Shown one piece after another: positions 1 to 11,927 of a stretch of DNA of 64,000 nucleotides. Each line of letters starts with the position of its first letter. The first letter of the stretch is position 1. The notes below the pieces were generated by a model. That model had not been told where the DNA came from. It ran no database searches and worked only from the letters and a program-made list of their open reading frames with translations. Position numbers and translations under genes: made by a program. The stretch lies in NCBI RefSeq assembly GCF_000204055.1, contig NW_006768777.1:296936-360935 (forward strand), written 5' to 3'. Source of the stretch: Melampsora larici-populina 98AG31. Its lineage: Eukaryota; Basidiomycota; Pucciniomycetes; Pucciniales; Melampsoraceae.

Positions 1-19
1 ATTAGTGATAGACATGAAA

Positions 20-700
20 AGAAGTTAAAGCTGTCAAAAATGGAGGTTTTCAGCTAATTACATGTGTCAACACTTGTCAGATCAGGATGGATGATAGCTC
101 AAATGACACAGAAGGTTTTATTTCAAAATGTACAACCTATAAACCACCAGTAACTGAGGATTTGTGAAAACATTGTAAGGAATCAAAGCAAATGGCGTGG
201 ATTTTGATGTTTGCGCTTACATACACACATGTATTTACAACACAGAAAGCAAGCTTATTTTATCAATCTTTACAGCTCATTAACTATTCATCAAAGATTG
301 GAAATAGGTCATGATATGCCACATATTGATGAGAATCATGAGATTTACAAGATGAGCTATAGTAATCAAAACTTGGAGCACATTAGAAAAAACTCAAAAT
401 TCTAAAATTGCTTTTCAGCTATAAATATAAGGAAAACTCAACTGTATTCATCATAAGAAGATCTGTCCATTGTTTATATACATCAATTGATCAATTTCAA
501 AGCTTAAATCATGTCATTCATTAGTAATAACCTCATCATAAGATTGAATCAGAGGGACTTTGAGGTATTTTGATAGATTTTGAGGCTGTTGACCTTTATT
601 CAAATATTGTAATTGAAGTTATAGAGTATCAGAATGTGGGTTTTGGTTGTTGTTCCCCTTTTTTCTCTATCATATACAACATCATCATTTTGTTTATCAT
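20..700. repeat. dispersed repeat A, copy 1
   Basis: This stretch resembles 40200-40720 in the same orientation. Shared landmarks include 'ttttcagct.attaca', a following 'tgtcag' block, a block rich in 'acatgta', and 'attagtaa' near the end. Divergence is substantial, so both are old copies. No coding capacity is convincing; the only forward ORF (211-405) is short and lies wholly inside the repeat. The family is not identified. Confidence 0.55.
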
Positions 701-1729
701 TATAAACTTATTTTAATAGTACCTGCTCACTTAAATACACTCTTTTTTATAGCTACTAGGGCATAAGCGGGCCCGCCTGCGCACTCAAAAAACCCCATCA
801 AACTTAAGGCCTATAGTGAAAGACCTTGGTGCTACACTACATAGGAATGTAAGAGGCACATACCTTCAAGGGACACAGAATCTGTATCCAACACTACATT
901 GTAACTCAATCTGTAGGTACATGCCAAGTGTTGGAACCTGTGATTCTGGCCAGGTTGAGGCTTAGTTAAGCTTGATTCCAAGATTGATGCAAAGCTACTT
1001 GTTCCCACCAATTTAAGTGGCCTTCACTTTTAGCAACCCGGCTTACATGATCTGTGTGCTATTAAACAAGCATGTAACATACACATGACACCTTGATCTC
1101 AATAGGGTGCAAGTAATTGAGCAGGGGATAGTGCTTTCTACAATATATGCTTTTTGGGAGACAATGCGCTGAGCAAAGCGGGTGACATACATAGGCACAG
1201 CACTTTGTGTTTTTGAAAAGCACATAGGATTGATAAAGCATGTGGAGTGCACACAGGAAACACAGTTTTTTGTGAAATTTGCAGGGGAAGGAGATTGGAA
1301 TAAAAGAATTGTTGTACAATACAATGGATGGTGGTGTAGCGTGTATACTTTGAGGGGGGATGCTATTAAGAAAGCAACTAACATACATGTTGTGAGTGGA
1401 CTTCAAAAGAACATGATTCAAAAAGCACAGAATAGGGCTTTTACTTGTAAGTTGCTTTTTGGGAAACAATACAGGTGGTGCACAGACAATAGTATAAATA
1501 CCGCTTGGAACTCAGCTGATGAATCCACATCATTCAATGCTACCCATGGCTACACGCAAGTGAGTTGTAAGTGGGAAGCCGAGAGGATCTGGTGTTCAAT
1601 TGTCCCAAGGCTTATTCACCAGCAATGCTGACTGGGTATAAGGCTTTTGGGGGGGGAATCCAGATTTAAGAAGAGAAATAAAGAGAAATTTACTTTAGTG
1701 TTGAAGTGTTGTGACTTATAAAATCTTTT
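701..1729. other. gene-free repeat-like stretch
   Basis: No gene is recognised. A GC-rich block starting TAGGGCATAAGCGGGCCC at about 757 looks like one end of a hAT-type MITE, but no matching end lies nearby. ORFs are open on both strands at 1043-1631, which suggests low-complexity or repeat sequence rather than a gene. A ten-base G-run ends the stretch near 1650. Confidence 0.4.
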
Positions 1730-1965
1730 GGGAATAATATCAAAAAGATATTGTGCTTTTTTCTCTCACTTATCAGATTGGAATAACACTATAAGTGTTG
1801 AGAGACAATTAAAAACAGTTGCTATTTCATTTAAAACTCGTGCTCTTGGTTTTTTGAAAGTCAATGATGATATATTTCTCTACTGATACTATTGATACTG
1901 ATCAGTACTCAATTCAACAGAAGTTCCCCTTTTCTAATTGTCTTGTTTTAAAAGGGTAGTCTTAT
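1730..1965 (+). repeat. dispersed repeat B, copy 1
   Basis: This is similar, in inverted orientation, to 63700-63925. Shared blocks are 'ggaataatatcaaaaa', 'ggaataacact', 'tatatttctct', 'cagtactcaattcaac' and 'attgtcttgtttta'. The ordered blocks suggest an old LTR or transposon end. A weaker relative may lie at 41025-41110. No ORF is present. Confidence 0.55.
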
Positions 1966-2551
1966 GAAAGTTTTCCATAACTTTAAAGATCAATTAAAAC
2001 CAAAACCTGTGATATATATTTCGTTAAAAAAATCCAATAAGTCCCAAGTAAACCAAACACACCCAAACACAACTTCACTTTAAACACCCACCCACACACA
2101 ACAAACCCACACAAACCCTTCAACAAAAAGAAAACCAAGACTTTGAAATAAAAAAAAGAAGAACATATTCACAAAACAATCAACTTAAGACTGTACGTTT
2201 CTCTAAACTTTCTAAATCTGTACTATTTAACCATAATAAATCTCAAAAAAGTAAATTCAAAAAACCAACCTTCAAGCAAACAGTGATCAACCAAACAAAA
2301 GGAAAAAGAAACAAAATCATCTTGTACCAATTTACAAACAAAACCAAAACCAAAAACAACAAAAAAAGCATGTATAAAGAAAATGCTAAAAGAAATCATA
2401 CTTTTTTCAAATTTTGGTTTTTCTTCTTTTCGTTCTCTGTGCAAATTTAACTTATCAAACACTAGGAAGAGTCATTGAGAAGAATGAAAAAAAATCAAAG
2501 ATTAAAAAAAATGTAGAGCTGTAGCCTGCAACCCAACTAGGTGATAATCAA
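1966..2551. other. AT-rich intergenic, 3' side of phosphate transporter
   Basis: A strongly A-rich stretch on the plus strand with no recognisable gene. It lies downstream of the minus-strand phosphate transporter, so it probably holds that gene's 3' UTR and polyadenylation region. The reverse ORF at 2223-2462 is a low-complexity Phe/Val run and is not supported. Confidence 0.4.
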
Positions 2552-5114
2552 CTAAGAAGCTTGATCATTTGCTTCGCTTCTGACAAATTGACCTTGGTCT
2601 TCTCCAGCTGAATAAAATCAAAACAAAATCATGTAAGCACACCAGATAAGATACAGTCATACTGGAACAATGGGACTAAAGCAAGCAGTGAAAAGGAAAG
2701 AGGAAACCATCACTCAACAAAGTTCTTCTAATGTCTTTCCTTTAGTTTCAGGTACTAAGAAAGATGTAAGTAAACCAGTAAACATAAATGCAGCAAAGAT
2801 TTCAAAGATGCTAAAATCAGGAAAGTTTCAATCAATCAGTACAAGCCAACCAGACGAATCAACCAAAGATAAATCCGAAAATTTGAACGAACTGGTCTAT
2901 AAATTGATCTTTGCCTCCAATATCTTTAAGTCTAGCAAACCCAACTTGAGCCACAATAGCTCCTAATTTCCCAGATGCAGCTGAAATTCCATGAGATGTG
3001 GATCGATAACGTGTAGGAAAACATTCTCCTGGAATCACAAATGTGGTCCTATGTAGAAACAAGCACTCATGTTAGTGATCACGGTCGAAGGGCTGTAATA
3101 TAAGAGATGCTAACGTGTTGGGTCCAAAGTTTTGGAAAAAGTTGGCAAAACAATAGAGGACGATGAAAACCGGCAAAGCATTTGCGATCAGGGAATGATA
3201 AGCTACTCCCTGCCAGTTTTGATACGCGCACAAGAAATCAAAGATTATCAATTATCATCATCATCAGATTGAGCATTGAGCGACATACCATCACAATGAA
3301 TAATACAGTAAGGGCAGAGAAACCCATGATTTGGATTGGTTTACGACCCCATTTATCAATGAAGGCGACTACATGAGAGAAAAACACTCAGATCACAGCA
3401 CGGGTTCGATGTTGGATTGGAAAGGACAAAAACATACATGTGGCCCAGTAACCAGGGATAAGTCCAGCCAATGATAAGATGATGTTTCCGACGGAGATAT
3501 TGATGAGGGTGCTATAGATTTTTTCATTTGCTGAACCCGTACTGACGCTTCCAAAACCGATGGCGGTCAATACAATCGAAGAGTTCAAACCGAGTCCCTA
3601 AAAATTTGAGTCGCATGTCAGGAAGCTGAGGGGAACTGCTTGAATGTAAAGAACTTCAACTCACATAGAACGCTATATCAAGTGCGAACCATGACCAAGC
3701 ACAACCAAAAAGGACTTTGAAATTCTTCCAGTGTGAATAGTGATGAAGGAAATCTCTTGAAGAAGCTGTTGGAACATCGGCTTGTTCTTCCTTTCTATTT
3801 TCGTAATCCTATTTATTGAAACACGTGTCAAGATGAATTATTTTGGTCAAGGGTCAGATGTTTGCTTAGGTAAAGAGTGCGAGAAATGATAGAAACGAAC
3901 ATGAGCATAACCACCAGTTGATAAAAATGCGTCAACATCACCAGCAGCACCTTTCACATCTCTTTCAATGTCCATTGTGAATCGAGGTGTTTCAGGAATG
4001 GTAAGACGGAAATACAATGCAATTGCACCTGGTACAGCACCAAGACCGATGAGTAACCTCCAACATCCATCCACAGAGACACCCGGAGATGCATCATTTA
4101 TAATAGCGGAGTGATAAGCTTTAACGACTACAAGTGATACCAATGAAGCGGTGAGTTGACCAAATCCTGTGAAAGAAAGAAGTGAGACGTGTAAGAGTCA
4201 AGATATATACAATGTTGAATTCAAATGAATCTCTTACCCTGAGACGCAAACACCGCAGTCATCATCCGACCACGAATTCTAACAGCAGCAAATTCAGATG
4301 TGATACATGCTGATAGAGGGTAATCACCTCCAATACCTAATCCCATGAAAAATCTGATGAAACACGACGCGCGTAGAGAGAAAAAGATCAATCACGTGTA
4401 TACTAAAATACTAAAGCCTATGAGGTGAAGTGGATTCGAGTTGACTTACCTCCACATTATCAATACACCGATCAAACTGATCGCATGTCCAGAACCAGTG
4501 ACAGCTTGACCAAGTGTAGAGATAATAATGATCATCAATTCTACAAACAAACCAACAAAAACGACATGAATTAATCTCAACAAAGTAATACCCGATTGGT
4601 CCCAAAAACATCAATATTGAACTGTCCTTTGAAAACCCGACTTACCGATTCCATACATCCTTTTTCTACCATAAACATCAGCAAGCCAACCAAAGAGAAG
4701 TTGACCACAAAACGTTCCAACAGGAGTAGCCACCTTGATACCTAAATCTTGATTCGCACTAAGTGAACCGCCATTATGTAAAACGTATCCTAACATAGTA
4801 CTAGCCAAATTGATGGCAAATCTATCAAACCAAAAAACTTCATCAGTCAAAACTTGAAAAATTGAAGCACGATTAGAATGAAAAGAACGTTCAAAGACTC
4901 ACATATCATAAGCATCTGTAAAGAAACCAACACCTGAGACAAGTACAGCTCGAACGTGAAACCAACCGAATCGAGCATTATCAATCTCAGCCAGAGCAGC
5001 TCTACGTCTTTCACCTAAATCAACTTGACGATCTTGAGGTTGATCTGATTTAGTCATAGGATGATCGAAATCTGATATTGTCTTAGGTGGAGGAGTGACA
5101 GCGATAGGGTCCAT
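2552..5114 (-). CDS. PHO84: inorganic phosphate transporter, Pho84-type MFS
   Basis: Plasma-membrane proton-coupled phosphate importer of the major facilitator superfamily. I rebuilt 12 exons: 5114-4903, 4821-4646, 4540-4450, 4353-4238, 4166-3901, 3808-3665, 3597-3438, 3368-3289, 3209-3115, 3048-2893, 2810-2719 and 2607-2552. They join in frame to 547 residues, the usual family length. Signatures in order: FTDAYDIFAINL in TM1, [33 protein letters not shown] (MFS loop motif), [27 protein letters not shown] before the central loop, [30 protein letters not shown], and [16 protein letters not shown] at the C-terminus. All agree with fungal Pho84. Four of the eleven introns have a GTT-type donor (GTTCGT twice, GTTAGC, GTTGAG). 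The start is the only ATG opening the conserved first exon. Family-typical induction by phosphate starvation is knowledge, not visible here. Confidence 0.93.
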
Positions 5115-7384
5115 GATCTAAGTATGTATTCGTGTATTTGGTTTTCTTCTTGTCAAATGATAATCTGGTATTGTTTTTCAATCTGATTTGTAGGTAAGAT
5201 GAAAAACCGTTGGGAATCGGATATTTGTTCCAAAAAAAATAAGAAGCAAGAAGGAAAGAGAAGAATTGGGTAAGTGATTCTAAACTAGTTCGGGTTTGAG
5301 GTTTACTACTACTACTACTAGCTTCAAAATGGGGTATAGTGAGCTTTTGGGAGGATTCAAATTTTCCAAATCAAGTCGAGACGAGGAATCAAGTGACGAC
5401 CGAGGATGGTTTTGAAGAGGAAAAAGAAAGAGGGTCGTCGAGGAAGAGGTTTAAGTTCTAAAAAGATAAACTTAAGCACAGGATGATCTGAAGTTGATTG
5501 AATTGTAGTTGTCAAACATCAGAAAATGAATTAAACAAGAGTTCAAGTTTAATTTTTAATTTGAATTTGATTATGTGAGAAAGTGTCAATTTAAACTATT
5601 TTAAGATAAGTGTAAAGTGTGAGGCGCATACATAATAGAATCCATCACACCCACATGACGCTATTTTACCAATGAGGTGTATCATCAACTCAAATCAGAA
5701 CTTCATGATCGATTCAAACTCATTCATTCGTAATCTCTTCATCCATTCAAAAAAGCAAGAAACTTCAAACCAAATCAAACAAACTTACGCCGAGGAATGA
5801 AAGTCGAACTCAAATCAATCAAAATGAACTCCACAGGTATTAAAAGAACTCAGGAGAGGAGGCAGTGTATGGGAGATATCATGTTTTGAAAGAATTGCAA
5901 GGAAAAGAAAAGAAATTTGGAAAAGATTGAAATGTGGAATCAAAAGGAGTTGAAGTGGAAATGAAAGATGGTCAACACCACTTACGGATCTTGGATTGTT
6001 TTCTTTGATTCTATAAAATCACTTGAAGGATCTGTAAAGTCTATATTGATTGATGATTCAAAAGGGATGAAAGTTAAAGAAAGAGATGATGGAAGATGGT
6101 GGAATCGAAAGTGGATTGTTTTATAATGATTTTTTTGTCAAGAACGTTCTTCAAAACACGTTCTTGATTTGAATGATTAATTTACAAATTCGCATGATCA
6201 CTCTTTTGACCTATGTATTTTTGAAGTGTGTTAAAGGATTTCATTTATGAACTTCTTCTTCTTCTTCTTTGTCCCGTTCATTAGTCAACTTGATCATGAT
6301 GGATGTCTCTGATGGATTATTAAACAGATCTTGGTGGTAAAATCAACAAACTTTTAGATCATTCTTTGTTTGAGTTTCAACTCGGTACTTACTCTTTACT
6401 TTGTAATCCTGATTTTCTGAAGCCGAGTGTGATTTGGTTTGAGTTGTGAAACTGATGAGAATGACATCATAGCTGTTTACCTTCTTGACTCAATTTGGAT
6501 TTCTTTTCTTTTCACTTCTCAATCTCTTTTCACTTCACGATGAAAACTTTTGATTTTCTTTCTAATCTTCATTACCATTCATGACTTTCTGTCTTGACTT
6601 CTACAAACTTTTCATAAATCACAATGTATACATACGCTCTCTAAAATCCTTTATTTACCGGTGTTATAGTTGCTTTAGATCTTTTTGAATGCAATTACTT
6701 TTTCACTTATACTTGTTTGTCCAAGCTGAGCCTGCAAAGTGATACATCTTCATCTTATCTTTGTGTGTCTTACACATTCTAACTTGATTTCCAAAGTTGA
6801 TGATAATTAATTCCCACTCTTCCATCTTGTTGTATCAATTCTCAAACCTCATCTCACCTCATCTGAATACACATTCAATTAGCAAAAAAGTTCTACTTAT
6901 TTAATCAGAATATGATGATCAGAATTCAAAGTTTTCAAAATCTCAAATTATTTCTATCTAAACCAATCATGTAACCTAATCTCATGATCAAACCATATAT
7001 TTTTGTACAAGAATTAAAAGAACAATAAATTTGCTAAACTTGTCATTTACATACCACTACACTACAATTGACACCCCCACCATCAGCCCCCCAAAAAATA
7101 CAAAAAAGATCATCAAACCATACATTTCTTTGCTTTTTTTTCAAGATTTCTTCATTTGTTTAATTATGAAATACATACATACAAATGTTTAAGATTGCTA
7201 ATTAGAATCCTCATCATCTTAAACCCCTATGAAAAAAACTCCTTTTCATTCTTCTACATATCTATATTATAAAAAGTCTTTCCCAAAAACCATTCAATCA
7301 AATCAAACAACCCTAAACAAAAACCCCATGCAAAAAACAAAATCAGTTAAAGAACCTTCCAAGAGAGAAAAAAACTCAAATGAA
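5115..7384. other. intergenic, promoter of phosphate transporter
   Basis: 2.3 kb without a recognised gene, between the 5' end of the minus-strand phosphate transporter and the 3' end of the next minus-strand gene. It holds simple runs, such as (ACT)n near 5311 and (CTT)n near 6250. Short ORFs lack intron or domain support. I did not find a confident Pho4-type CACGTG element. Confidence 0.45.
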
Positions 7385-9267
7385 TCAAACCTGACTCAAC
7401 TTATTCAAAGTCATCAAAGCTAATTCAACACCTAAGAAAGTAGCCGCATTAGCCGGAATAGCTCGAACCATCGCAGGTCCAAATCCTTTAAACAAAGCTT
7501 TCATTCCGTCTTGTTTAATGGTGATCTGAATACAATCTAAGAAACCTTTATATGTTCCTGTAGGTGCTGCTTGTAATCTTGATTTGATTACCTATGATAA
7601 ACATTTCATTCACGGAAGGGGTCAATTCGATTTGCGGTTCTGGGAGAGCTTTGGATTGGGTTTAAGAATGGGAGAAATTGGATTTACGTCGGGTGGGATG
7701 GCAATTGACCACATTGCGATTCCAGCAAAACCTAAACACCAATCAAACCATTCACACAAATGTTAGAGTTGATGATCAAATTGAATTGATGAAAAAGAGC
7801 TTGAGTGAAAGGTTTCTAATAATTTACCTCCTGCTGCACAAATCGTAGTTAGGTTTAATTGATTTGGATCGGATCCTTTGGGAGTTAAAGCTCTTTTAGC
7901 AGATTCATATGCAACAAAATATCTATAAAGTTTGAACCTCGAATCAGATATTCGATTTGAAAACGAAAGAATTGAGGATGATTTGGTTTACTTACGCTGC
8001 ACTACCTGGTGCATCTCTTGCTACAGTTGCCATACTTTTTTTAAAAAAAAGGCGATTGATTCAAATCATTAGAGGTGTGATAATGATGTGATCTGTTTTA
8101 AAAAGTGTGAAAAAAAACTCACGATCCTCGAAAAAGACTCTTTAAACCTCCTTCTTTATAAACTTGTTTAACACAATCCATAGGTCCAGAATACTTTTGT
8201 AAAGTACTTTGACCATCTACCTAAAGAAATCGAACCAAGTTCAATCAAGTTCCACATTTGAGATTTCAATTCTAGAATCCACCATGGTGGTTCGAAAGAA
8301 CACGGCCACTTACTTGAAGTAAAACTTTGATTCTTTCCATCGGAGCTGCTACCAGTGTAGTAGGTAAGGCACTAAAACCTCCTGCAATGGCGTATTCACT
8401 ATAACTTAAATCTGTTGAAGTTCTTTGAGGTGTAAAAGAATAAACTAATTTCTTTCCCATTGCATAACCCTATAGAAATGCAAGAAAAAAAAGATTGTTA
8501 GATAAGAATCAGATAAGAAACATCGAGTTGAATTCAGTGGATTTTGTTTTGTATGAATCAGAACATCAAGTTTTGAATGATGAGATTCTTACCCAAAATG
8601 AGACGGCAAACATTGGAGTGACTCCGATTAAAGGACTACTCATTCCACGATAAAACCTAAAAAAACCCCCGATGATGTAAGCTCAAGATGAGAAGTTTAA
8701 AAAGCTTGGTTTCTTTTGGGATAGATTAAGAGAAACACATATGTACCCAAGAAACCCATCACGTGCAATCGTTTTTCGAACTACATCCATCGCTCCAGTA
8801 TATTGACCAGGAGGAGCGGTTTGTAATCTTGTCTTGGTTAGATCAAAAGGTTGACCTAATCTCAAAAAAATGATAATCGAACCATGAGTCAAAGAATTTG
8901 ATTCTTTGCGAAAAAAGAAGAAAATCGGGGGAATAGATTACCAACTAAAACAGAACAGATCCCACCAAATCCACCTTCAAAGTTTGTCAAAGGAAATCGA
9001 ATCCGAAAAATCACATTAGTTCTTTTTCCATTTACTAACACATTGATTCATTACATCTTAGATTTGGATATGGAACAGAAAGAGTTGGTTTACCTGAAAT
9101 AAAACTTTTTAAAGAACTTGTTTTTTTAAGATTATCATCATTTTTAATATCGATTGATTTATTTGAAGATGGATTTCCATTGGTGGTAGTGGTGACCTAT
9201 AAAATAACTCGAAGTGAAGTTAATGATTTCTGATGGTTTGGGACTTGAGATTGGTTTTACTGACCAT
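7385..9267 (-). CDS. CRC1: mitochondrial carnitine/acylcarnitine carrier
   Basis: Inner-membrane antiporter that exchanges acylcarnitine for carnitine, feeding acyl or acetyl units to the matrix. Eleven exons: 9267-9265 (ATG only), 9196-9094, 8974-8942, 8855-8747, 8656-8593, 8469-8314, 8220-8123, 8034-7996, 7922-7828, 7731-7688, 7591-7385. They join in frame to 316 residues, the normal carrier length. The three SLC25 repeats are visible: GQPFDLTKTRLQTAPPGQYTG (repeat 1), PMERIKVLLQVDGQ (repeat 2) and IPPDVIKSRLQAAPTGTYKG (repeat 3). The acylcarnitine-carrier signature AIPANAATFLGVE sits near the C-terminus. The N-terminus is a short Thr/Asn-rich extension. The ATG-only first exon with donor GTCAGT is the weakest part; a different upstream start is possible. 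All later junctions are supported by conserved sequence. Confidence 0.9.
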
Positions 9268-9724
9268 GATGCTGATTTATTTGTAGTTTCGAATCGTTTG
9301 TGATAGGATAGGATTCAGTTGAGATTGAAACTTCAATTTGATCGATCGAGTTTACAGTTTACCACTCATACTCATTCCTCTGCAACCAAAACTCGGGGCA
9401 TCGAGCGAGGCCGCAATTGCGCTGGTCCGCTCCTCCTGGTCAGTGGTTGTTGACCTTCTTCAAAAAACCTTGGTGAACTTTTCGCATCGCACACGGTTTT
9501 TAACTTCAAAAAACTTCAAATTCAACTCGTGACCTGCATATTTCGCATCCATCTCGAATAAAGAAAAGTAACTGATCAGTCAATCAGTTGCTTTTCTTTC
9601 TTGTTTTTCTAATTCCAAATAAGTTGACGTACACTACATCGCAATGCGCTACTGGACAAGAGTAACTAATTCGGCTTCACATTGATCAAAGATCGAATAT
9701 GTACGACCAGAAACTTAGAGATAC

Positions 9725-10081
9725 TTGTATCCTATCGCATGCGAACCGTCCTGGAGGGTCAAACACAGAGAAATATACCTCGTTTTGGGAGATATGCATC
9801 AATTCTTCAAACAGTCAAAGCGATCGATGTTCAGTTTTGAGCCCCAAGATGATGGTGATCGGGAAACGAATGTGACTTGTATGAAATTTTATCAGGATCC
9901 CGTCAATGGGCATTTCATTGCGATAAAACATTCGAAAGAGAGAAATCCTCAAAGCGTTGGACTAGAGGACCAACTGAATCATCATGAACCCAAAGTTGTT
10001 GATAATACAAACTTCATCCTCACTGAACAACCCAATTTACGGATTCACGAGCTTTTGATGTGCATCGATTGTGGCCTATGA
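9725..10081 (+). CDS. uncertain ORF, unknown function
   Basis: A 118-codon open frame of mixed composition, starting MYPIACEPSWRVKHREIY and ending LLMCIDCGL. I recognise no domain, signal peptide or membrane segment. A second frame is also open from about 9700 (MYDQKLRDTC), so the real coding frame, if any, is unclear. The sequence after the stop still looks codon-like in places, so this could be an exon of a decayed gene. Weak call. Confidence 0.2.
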   Translation: MYPIACEPSWRVKHREIYLVLGDMHQFFKQSKRSMFSFEPQDDGDRETNVTCMKFYQDPVNGHFIAIKHSKERNPQSVGLEDQLNHHEPKVVDNTNFILTEQPNLRIHELLMCIDCGL

Positions 10082-11204
10082 CGCGCCATATGGCTTGGGA
10101 TCAATGCAGATCAGGTTGTACGTTAGTTTGCGACATATGCAGCGTTTGTTTAGGCAATAAAATTCATCAATATCCACATCGAGGCTTAAAAATTCTGGTA
10201 CTTGTGGAAAAGATTTGCCGTGAGGTGAAAACCCGTTGAGAATGATATCAATCTGATGAGAGGTATCTTGAAGATATTAGAGATGTTCGAGTTAGATAAC
10301 AAAAGACAAAGTCACAGACTCAAATAACGTATTGATGTGCATCATCACAATGCGCTAGGTCGAAATGTGTTTATTGAAAGACTTGAGTGTCGTGAGCATG
10401 AGCTCGTAGAAATGTCAATACTCTAATATATGATACACTCCGTTGACATATTGAAGGTGTAAGTTTAACTCAGCGGTCTCGCGCGCATTCCAGCAATCAC
10501 ATCAATTTGGGGAAACATTCCCTGAGAAACAGGGAACTTGAATGATTGATTGTAAGGCGGAAAAGACCCCCAATCATGATTTATATGCTTCACAACCATT
10601 GAGGTTGAGGAATTTGACATTCTTATCCCAGAAAGTCTATGGAAGGACTTCCTTATGAAAGAAATGCATTGGGCAGGCTACTTTGACACATATTGAGATG
10701 ATAAAATTTAGTGCTTGGATGTCTTCCGACAATGGGACAGTCGTATTGAGCGATGTTGGTTTTGAGAGCAAATGATCGTATACACGCCAGCGCAATTTGA
10801 TTGTGAATTTCCATCTGCTTCATGGATACCATAGGTTTTGAAGCGGGCATACACATCGCACATATGTCATTGGACAACTTCTTGTAATCATAACATATTG
10901 TAGCGGACGAACTTGACCTCGAGTGGAAAAAGCCTATGCCTCTCGTATATATCCTAATAACACGGTTTCCTCGGGCAACAAGTTCTCATAGAGGTAAAAT
11001 AAAAGTGACAAGCGAACAACTAACATCGGGAAAAGACCCTCATCACGATTTCGAAAGATGAGAGGAAGCATAAAGTCTTCAGACCTCACTAAATATATGC
11101 AGAAAAACGCGTCTTCTTGAAAAGGTGTCACATAAATTACTGACCACTGAGACATTCACTGAAAGAAGCTGAAAATTGTTGATGTATCCCAGCAAAGCAG
11201 TGTC

Positions 11205-11630
11205 TGCGAAGAATCTTGGGAGAGCGGATGAGCGTGATCCAACAAAGAAGTCTATAAACAATCAAAATAATGTCTTAAGAACATCTGAGCATTTCTCTAC
11301 TGACAAGATATAACCATCAGCTAAAGCATAAATCTCAGAGGCATTTGTTTACCTTTCGTCGCGTATTCGATTAAATTACTATGATAAATCAGTACATAGT
11401 AAGAAATACTGCGAAGAATCTTGGGAGAGCGGATGAGCGTGATCCAATAAAGAAGTCTATAAACAATCAAAACAAAGTTTTGAGAACAAGAGCATTTCTC
11501 TACTGAAGATATTCATTTTTTGACAAGATATAACCATCAGATAAAGCATAAAGTTCAGAGGCATTTGTTGACTTTTTGTCGCGTACTCGACCAAATCGAG
11601 TATGAGAAATCAGTACAAAGTAAAAGATAC
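11205..11630. repeat. two-copy tandem duplication, 205-bp unit
   Basis: Unit 1 at 11205-11409 and unit 2 from 11410 to about 11630 both begin 'tgcgaagaatcttgggagag' and share 'aagtctataaacaatcaaaa', 'gcatttctctactga' and 'gacaagatataaccatcag'. Unit 2 carries small insertions. The copies are moderately diverged, so the duplication is not recent. No ORF spans both units. Confidence 0.8.
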
Positions 11631-11927
11631 AAAACTGCCCCCGGCGTGTTACTGAATAATGTTGAGCATTAAAAATTGTTATACACGTCTCTTTTAAAGC
11701 ATTTGTATACGCCTATACGCATTTTAAGAAATGTGATCAAAATGTACACTTCATCAGTATCTTTGTACTGAGGAAGTGCTGATCTCGTCCTCTCTGTATG
11801 AAATTTGGTTCAACGTTGAAACCAAGAGTCATCTCTTTCCAACCTCAACCACGTCTTTCATCACACTCGACCAACCCTTTTCCCCTTTCCATATCCCTTT
11901 TCACTTGAAGCTTCTGTCTATTCCACT

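Larger units (their letters stand above)
9268..11927. other. long stretch without recognised gene
   Basis: No gene is recognised. An ORF at 9725-10081 is described separately. Minus-strand ORFs at 10653-10877, 10934-11155 and 11079-11261 could be fragments of one multi-exon or decayed gene, but no domain is visible. A 205-bp direct repeat lies at 11205-11630. The last 150 bp before 11928 are pyrimidine-rich, as in promoters and 5' UTRs of highly expressed fungal genes. Confidence 0.4.

Noticed and set aside
1043..1631. Overlapping ORFs on both strands
   Set aside because: Open on both strands at once, no domain and no intron signals. It is more likely composition of a degenerate repeat than a gene.
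2670..3588. Plus-strand ORFs over the phosphate transporter 3' half
   Set aside because: They lie antisense to exons confirmed by conserved Pho84 sequence.
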